From positions 1-9,860 of the forward strand of contig CAZXLK010000050.1 in NCBI GenBank assembly GCA_964641775.1: a stretch of DNA of 9,860 nt, in the 5' to 3' direction. Source of the DNA: CAIPFQ01 sp964641775 (GTDB taxonomy: Bacteria > Chlamydiota > Chlamydiia > Chlamydiales > SM23-39). A program made the position numbers and the translations under genes. The number at the start of each line of letters is the position of its first letter. Position 1 is the stretch's first letter. Below are positions 6,400 to 9,860 of the stretch, one piece after another. The notes below the pieces were generated by a model. It saw only the letters and a list, made by a program, of their open reading frames with translations, did not search any database and was not told the DNA's origin.

Positions 6400-7656
6400 A
6401 TGGCAAGAAAACGGATCGTGGTGACCGGGATGGGGATTGTCTCCGCGTTTGGCTCCGATATCGAGCATTTTTATCAGGAGCTTCTTTCAGGAAAAAGTGC
6501 GATTGTTCCGATCGAGGGTTTTTCTTGTGCCGATTGGCCTACTCACATTGCAGGAGAGATCCGCAATTTCGATACCGAAAATTACATGGAGAAAAAACAG
6601 GCGCGTAGAGTCGATCAATTCATCCGCTATGCGATGGTTGCCGGGAAAAAGGCATTAGAGCATGCAGGGCTGGGAGCAGAAGCGCTTACAAAAATCGATA
6701 AAACGAGAGCCGGAATTATCATTGGCTCCGGTATGGGCGGTATGTCCATTTTTCACGATGGCGTCGAGACGCTTCTGACCAAAAGTTATAAGAGGCTGAC
6801 GCCGTTTTTTATCCCTTATATCATCACGAATATGGCAGGGGCCCTTCTTGCCATTGATAGCGGATTTCAAGGGCCGAATTTTTCTATTTCCACTGCATGT
6901 GCAACATCGAATTACAGCATCCATGCCGCGGCAGAACAGATTTTGCAAGGAAAGGCAGATCTGATGCTTTGCGGAGGAACAGAGGCGCCGATTACCCCAA
7001 TTGGACTGGCAGGATTTGTTGCGATCAAAGCCTTGTCCACTCGAAATGATGAGCCGGCAAAAGCATCGAGACCCTGGGATAAAGGAAGAGATGGCTTTGT
7101 GATGGGAGAAGGAGCCGGAGTGCTTGTTCTTGAATCGCTGGAACATGCCCTTGCAAGAGGCGCTCCGATTTATGCAGAATATTTAGGAGGGGCAGTAGGA
7201 TGCGATGCCCATCATATGACAGATCCTCGTGAAGATGGCGAGGGCGTTGCAAAATGTATGGAGGATGCGATCAAAGAGGCAGGCATTGCAAAAGAAGATG
7301 TCAATTACATCAATGCCCATGCAACAGCTACGCCTGCGGGCGATCTTTGCGAAATCCGGGCAATCAAGAGTGTATTTGGCTCTCATGCAAAACAGATTAA
7401 GGTCAATGCAACCAAATCGATGATTGGGCATTGTTTAGGAGCTGCCGGCGGGCTAGAAGCCGTTGCGACTATCCAGGCAATTCGGACAGGAATGCTTCAT
7501 CCGACGATCAACCTCGAGAATCCGGAGCCGGAGCTTGCAGAGGTTGATGTAGTAGCCGGCTCACCCGTGCCTTGCAAGGTAAAAGTTGCTCTTTCCAATT
7601 CTTTTGGATTTGGCGGCCATAATTCGACCCTTATTTTTGCCCCTTATGTACCCTGA
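6400..7656 (+). CDS. fabF: Beta-ketoacyl-ACP synthase II (KAS II)
   Basis: Condenses malonyl-ACP with acyl-ACP in the elongation cycle of type II fatty-acid synthesis; cytosolic homodimer. The 418 residues match the family length. The catalytic triad is Cys167 in STACATS (165-170), His307 in NAHATATPAGD (305-315) and His344 in TKSMIGHCLGAAGG (338-351), with Lys339. Other marks are GMGGM (111-115), RPWDKGRDGFVMGEGAG (224-240) and the end motif SNSFGFGGHNS (399-409). The start has GGAG four bases upstream. NAHATATPAGDL and the MIGHCLGAAGGLEA block resemble plant plastid KAS more than E. coli FabF (NAHGTSTPAGD-type), in line with known chlamydia-plant similarities. It leads a plus-strand operon with the Nudix gene (6 bases later) and bioY. 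From memory rsfS, fabF and a Nudix gene are consecutive in Chlamydia trachomatis. Confidence 0.97.
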   Translation: MARKRIVVTGMGIVSAFGSDIEHFYQELLSGKSAIVPIEGFSCADWPTHIAGEIRNFDTENYMEKKQARRVDQFIRYAMVAGKKALEHAGLGAEALTKIDKTRAGIIIGSGMGGMSIFHDGVETLLTKSYKRLTPFFIPYIITNMAGALLAIDSGFQGPNFSISTACATSNYSIHAAAEQILQGKADLMLCGGTEAPITPIGLAGFVAIKALSTRNDEPAKASRPWDKGRDGFVMGEGAGVLVLESLEHALARGAPIYAEYLGGAVGCDAHHMTDPREDGEGVAKCMEDAIKEAGIAKEDVNYINAHATATPAGDLCEIRAIKSVFGSHAKQIKVNATKSMIGHCLGAAGGLEAVATIQAIRTGMLHPTINLENPEPELAEVDVVAGSPVPCKVKVALSNSFGFGGHNSTLIFAPYVP

Positions 7657-7662
7657 TTGATC

Positions 7663-8094
7663 ATGAAACAAGATGAATCTTTCGGAATCATCCCCTTATC
7701 AAAAAAGAAAGACCAATGGGAAGTTTTTCTCATTCAACATAGAAGCGGCGGTTATTGGGGATTTCCCAAAGGCCACGCTGAGCCCAATGAAACCCCTTTT
7801 CAGGCGGCATCTCGCGAGCTAAAAGAAGAGACAAATTTAGATTGTGCAAAACTTCTTTGGGAAAAACCTTTGCATGAGGAATACTGGTTTCAATTTGAAG
7901 GAAAAAGAGTTTTTAAAACGGTCCGCTACTTTATTGCCGAAGTAAAAGGTGTGATCAAGCTGCAAAAAGGGGAGATCAATAGCGGTATTTGGCTTGGATT
8001 TCCCCAGGCAATTGAAAAAGTAACGCATCAAGAAGGAAAGGCTATTTTGAAACAAGTAGCCCATATTTTGAAGATTGAATTGGAGTATTTATGA
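7663..8094 (+). CDS. Nudix hydrolase, Ap4A-hydrolase-like
   Basis: Likely cleaves dinucleoside polyphosphates such as Ap4A, or another nucleoside diphosphate-linked compound, with Mg. The 143-residue protein has a Nudix box at 37-59 (G37, E43, R51-E52, E55-E56) set in WGFPKGHAEPNETPFQAASR, the W-x-x-PKGH-x-EPxE context typical of asymmetric Ap4A hydrolases (human NUDT2 type). The box ends T-N-L where the consensus has x-G-U, so the late Gly is Asn58. The start is taken at ATG 7663; TTG at 7657, directly after the fabF stop, would add two residues. It is the second gene of the fabF operon, and its stop overlaps the bioY start by ATGA. A Nudix gene next to fabF in C. trachomatis (CT771, from memory) has been characterised as an Ap4A hydrolase, which supports the call; substrate is not provable here. 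Confidence 0.92.
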   Translation: MKQDESFGIIPLSKKKDQWEVFLIQHRSGGYWGFPKGHAEPNETPFQAASRELKEETNLDCAKLLWEKPLHEEYWFQFEGKRVFKTVRYFIAEVKGVIKLQKGEINSGIWLGFPQAIEKVTHQEGKAILKQVAHILKIELEYL

Positions 8095-8636
8095 ATAGGA
8101 CGATCGCAATATCTTATGAAGAAAAAACGTTTTCTTTTTTAAGATCGACAACATTTGTTGTTCTTGCAAGTTTTCTCATTGGCCTTTTTGCAAAAGTTTC
8201 GATCCCTTTTACTCCGGTCCCGCTCACCATGCAGTGCACGGTAATTCTTCTCCTATCTGCTCTTCTCGGCGCAAAAAGAGCATTTGCTGCAGTCTTTCTG
8301 TTTCTTTGCCAAGGAGCTATTGGATTGCCGGTTTTTGCCTATGGCGGAGGATTTCATTATCTTTTTGGCCCAACCGGAGGCTATCTTTTTGCTTATTTGG
8401 CAGCAGCTTATCTAGTGGGACATCTTGCTGAGAAAAAAGAGAGAAGCTCTTTTGAGATGTTTTGGATTCTAGCTGCCGGAAATTCCCTCTTTTTCCTTGT
8501 CGGCGTCCCTTATCTTGCATGTTTCATTGGGATGAAGCAGGCTATCATTTCAGGATTTTTGCCTTTCATTATTGGCGATATTCTGAAACTTTTAGCATCT
8601 GTTAAAATTTTGCATTGGCTACGATCGCGAGTGTAA
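8091..8636 (+). CDS. bioY: Biotin transporter BioY
   Basis: Membrane S-component that binds and imports biotin, either with an energy-coupling (EcfT/EcfA) module or alone. The 181-residue hydrophobic protein has about six membrane segments (roughly 19-37, 48-67, 65-85, 95-112, 123-145, 150-175). Family motifs are IPFTPVPLTMQ (38-48), GPTGGYLFAY (93-102) and PFIIGDILK (158-166), corresponding to the usual PF.PGD..K. The ATG at 8091 overlaps the Nudix stop, so translation is probably coupled. No EcfA or EcfT gene is in the window, and none of bioA/B/D/F either, so this reads as biotin scavenging from the host. Biotin is needed by acetyl-CoA carboxylase, giving a link with fabF in the same operon. 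The last 35 bases overlap the convergent thioesterase gene. Confidence 0.95.
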   Translation: MNRTIAISYEEKTFSFLRSTTFVVLASFLIGLFAKVSIPFTPVPLTMQCTVILLLSALLGAKRAFAAVFLFLCQGAIGLPVFAYGGGFHYLFGPTGGYLFAYLAAAYLVGHLAEKKERSSFEMFWILAAGNSLFFLVGVPYLACFIGMKQAIISGFLPFIIGDILKLLASVKILHWLRSRV

Positions 8637-9039
8637 GTCGGGAGATGCAAACGAGCTCTTTACTGTCGTTGTAGACCTTGATTTCCCAGACTTGCGTGGT
8701 TTTTCCGAGATGAAGCGGTTTGGCAATTGCTGTGACAGTTGATCCAATTCGGACAGGACGGAGATGATTTGCGTTAATATCAAGCCCGACACATGCTTTT
8801 TGGCTTTGATCGATGCAGTAATTTGCCGCTGCACTTCCCACAGTTTCTGCAAGGGCTGTCGTTGCCCCGCCATGCAAAATCCCCATTGGCTGGCACGTTT
8901 TTTGATTTACCGGCATCGTAGCAGTGAGAAAGTCATCCCCAACATTGATAAATTCGATGTCTAGATGAGAAGAGAGGGTATTTCTTGCCCGCTTATTGAT
9001 CTCTTCAATACTTATGGCCGTGATCCAAATGGGAGGCAT
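8602..9039 (-). CDS. Hotdog-fold acyl-CoA thioesterase, YdiI/MenI-like
   Basis: Hydrolyses an acyl-CoA thioester; E. coli YdiI (MenI) acts on 1,4-dihydroxy-2-naphthoyl-CoA and, more loosely, on other CoA esters. The 145-residue protein matches that family along its whole length: LDIEFINVGDDFLTATMPV (26-44), QPMGILHGGATTALAETVGS (50-69) with His56 and candidate catalytic Glu65, VGLDINANHLRPV, and KPLHLGKTTQVWEIKVY. The start is ATG at 9039, which aligns with the family N-terminus; no clear Shine-Dalgarno is visible. It is a single minus-strand gene overlapping bioY by 35 bases at its 3' end. Chlamydiae are thought to make menaquinone by the futalosine route, which lacks this CoA step, so a different acyl-CoA substrate may be the real one. 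Family confident, substrate unknown. Confidence 0.9.
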   Translation of the reverse strand: MPPIWITAISIEEINKRARNTLSSHLDIEFINVGDDFLTATMPVNQKTCQPMGILHGGATTALAETVGSAAANYCIDQSQKACVGLDINANHLRPVRIGSTVTAIAKPLHLGKTTQVWEIKVYNDSKELVCISRLTLAIVANAKF

Positions 9040-9071
9040 TCGCTAGAGTCTATCCGTAAGATCAATGGAAA

Positions 9072-9092
9072 ACAAGCGGCTCTTTCGCTTGT
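9072..9092. repeat. 7-bp inverted repeat in the divergent intergenic region
   Basis: ACAAGCG (9072-9078) and CGCTTGT (9086-9092) are perfect complements with a 7-base loop. It lies 33 bases upstream of the thioesterase start and about 75 bases upstream of the -35 zone of the next plus-strand gene. No gene ends here and no T run follows, so it is not a terminator; a protein-binding site is possible but unproven. Confidence 0.4.
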
Positions 9093-9140
9093 GATCAAAT
9101 GTTAATATTTAAATATTTAATTGCAGTGGTTAATAATGAT

Positions 9141-9160
9141 CAATTATGTTATAATAATTG
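9141..9160 (+). promoter_or_regulatory. Extended -10 promoter with overlapping dyad
   Basis: TGT-TATAAT (9147-9155) is a perfect extended -10 element, 26 bases before the ATG at 9182. No good -35 sits at 16-18 bp, as expected for extended -10 promoters. CAATTAT (9141-9147) and ATAATTG (9154-9160) form a perfect 7-bp dyad around the -10, which could be an operator or chance in AT-rich DNA. A 14-bp palindrome AATATTTAAATATT lies upstream at 9104-9117. Confidence 0.5.
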
Positions 9161-9181
9161 TAAAATTAAAAACTATTTTTT

Positions 9182-9703
9182 ATGATATCATTTATTTTAA
9201 GTTCAATTTTATTAGTTTCAAATATTGCTGATCCAGATGGATGGGCTGTAGTCGAAAAAGAACAGGTCTATTCAGAAGAGGTGCAGGATGAGGATCGAGG
9301 AGAATGGGTTGTTTTTTCCAAATGGATGGATCAAGAAAAATTCCTCGTTCGTTTGCCTGATGATCCCTCTTATCGCTACTTTGAAGGGGGGATGCAAATT
9401 GAGTCTCGAGAAGGGAGCGATGATTTTCGGCTTAGGATTGAAAAAAGGGTAGGCGGAGAAATTGAGTCCTATTTTCAAGATCGAATCGAGGAAATTGAAA
9501 ATCAAGAGCGTACTTTTCTTTATAAAGTGGAACAAAATGTTGATGGAAACGGCATCAATCTATTGTACTTTTCAGAAGATCAGTGGGTGCGCGAGAGCAT
9601 AAAGATAAGCCCTCATTTCCTCTATACATTTTCCACAATAAGCTCTGATATGTCAGGAGCAAAACATCAAAAATTCATCGATTCCTTCGATGTAAAGTCT
9701 TAG
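9182..9703 (+). CDS. Hypothetical small protein, probably exported
   Basis: No family recognised with confidence. The 173-residue product begins with a hydrophobic stretch (about 2-14, ISFILSSILLVSN) that could be a signal peptide or anchor, though it lacks the usual N-terminal Lys/Arg and has no lipobox Cys. The rest is strongly acidic and charged, with alternating hydrophobic residues suggesting beta strands (WAVVEKEQVY, EWVVFSKW, KFLVRLP), a charged helix-like part (94-110, ESYFQDRIEEIENQERT), then more strands (LLYFSEDQWVRESI) and a closing FIDSFDV. The general order of a beta sheet followed by a final helix ending in SF recalls PsbP/DcrB-like folds, but this is weak. The start at ATG 9182 fits the promoter at 9147-9155; there is no Shine-Dalgarno. 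It stands alone between a divergent thioesterase gene and a candidate rRNA leader. Confidence 0.75.
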   Translation: MISFILSSILLVSNIADPDGWAVVEKEQVYSEEVQDEDRGEWVVFSKWMDQEKFLVRLPDDPSYRYFEGGMQIESREGSDDFRLRIEKRVGGEIESYFQDRIEEIENQERTFLYKVEQNVDGNGINLLYFSEDQWVRESIKISPHFLYTFSTISSDMSGAKHQKFIDSFDVKS

Positions 9704-9720
9704 TAGAAGTTTCAAAAAAG

Positions 9721-9750
9721 TTTACAGAAAATGGAGCTGTCTTGTATATT
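9721..9750 (+). promoter_or_regulatory. Strong promoter candidate before a non-coding leader
   Basis: TTTACA (9721-9726) and TATATT (9745-9750) are separated by 18 bp (or TTACAG with 17 bp) and preceded by an A-rich stretch (9713-9719), as in strong stable-RNA promoters. The predicted start is near 9757. No open reading frame starts in the remaining 100 bases. Confidence 0.5.
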
Positions 9751-9756
9751 TCTCAT

Positions 9757-9860
9757 ATTCTTTGTCCTTCAAGGATAAAGAAATAGAACAGCGAGACTGT
9801 TCAGACTGTTTTGACAGTAGAAGAAGAGAAGAATAGAAGAACTGACTTGTGCGGATCTTT
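9757..9860 (+). other. Structured leader RNA, candidate 5' end of an rRNA operon
   Basis: Downstream of the promoter is a non-coding, structured stretch. Hairpin 1 is CTTTGTCC/GGATAAAG (9760-9767, 9773-9780, one G-T pair, loop TTCAA). Hairpin 2 is GAACAG/CTGTTC (9786-9791, 9797-9802). Hairpin 3 is ACTGT/ACAGT (9805-9809, 9814-9818). A purine-only run with a single T (AGAAGAAGAG..., 9819-9840) follows, and the window ends in TTGTGCGGATCTTT, which resembles the boxA antitermination element (..TCTTTGAAAA..) found ahead of bacterial 16S rRNA. The hairpins are direct; the rRNA identity is an inference, as the rRNA itself would lie beyond the window. Confidence 0.4.

Noticed and set aside
6655..7146. 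163-residue minus-strand open frame inside fabF
   Set aside because: Antisense to the fabF active-site region; composition rich in Cys, Arg and Ser typical of a shadow frame, with no ribosome binding site.
9104..9117. AT palindrome as a replication origin or attachment site
   Set aside because: No DnaA boxes, repeats, integrase or replication gene nearby; a 14-bp AT palindrome alone is not enough.
9760..9780. Hairpin CTTTGTCC/GGATAAAG as terminator of the hypothetical gene
   Set aside because: No T run follows, and a strong promoter lies directly upstream, so a leader structure is more likely.

Overview
The window is a compact stretch of a chlamydial chromosome, most likely from an amoeba- or arthropod-associated member of the Parachlamydiales group rather than from Chlamydia itself. 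From memory, xseB followed by dxs, and rsfS next to fabF followed by a Nudix hydrolase, match gene neighbourhoods of Chlamydia. A type III glutamine synthetase, a eukaryotic-type HECT ubiquitin ligase and a plant-like KAS fit a larger 'environmental' chlamydial genome. Genus cannot be set from the sequence alone. No transposase, CRISPR array or tRNA was seen, and no stretch over 300 bases lacks a gene.

Left part (1-1545, minus strand): xseB (exonuclease VII small subunit) runs into dxs (first enzyme of the MEP isoprenoid pathway). dxs is cut by the window edge at about residue 428 and lacks about 40 residues of a loop found in E. coli DXS. Divergent from these, a three-gene plus-strand operon starts at 1645: glnA type III, nadD (NAD synthesis, unusually short) and rsfS (ribosome silencing factor), joined by overlaps. 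The leader in front of glnA carries a perfect -35 hexamer and a palindrome followed by a T run.

Middle (4654-6255): convergent to rsfS, on the minus strand, is the most unusual gene of the window. It encodes a 518-residue protein with a C-terminal HECT E3 ubiquitin-ligase domain, with the catalytic Cys in an H-T-C motif and the conserved Phe four residues from the C-terminus. Three tandem 35-residue repeats lie near its N-terminus. It sits between rsfS and fabF, which I recall as adjacent in Chlamydia trachomatis, and is bordered on its 3' side by an 8-bp perfect inverted repeat. The simplest reading is a gain of a host-directed effector gene at a conserved junction.

Right part (6342-9860): a promoter precedes a plus-strand operon of fabF (fatty-acid elongation), a Nudix/Ap4A-hydrolase-like gene and bioY (biotin uptake). 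A minus-strand hotdog thioesterase of the YdiI/MenI type overlaps the end of bioY by 35 bp. A plus-strand gene for a small probably exported protein of unknown function follows. The last 140 bases hold a strong-looking promoter and a structured, non-coding leader ending in a boxA-like sequence. This is a candidate start of an rRNA operon lying just beyond the window.
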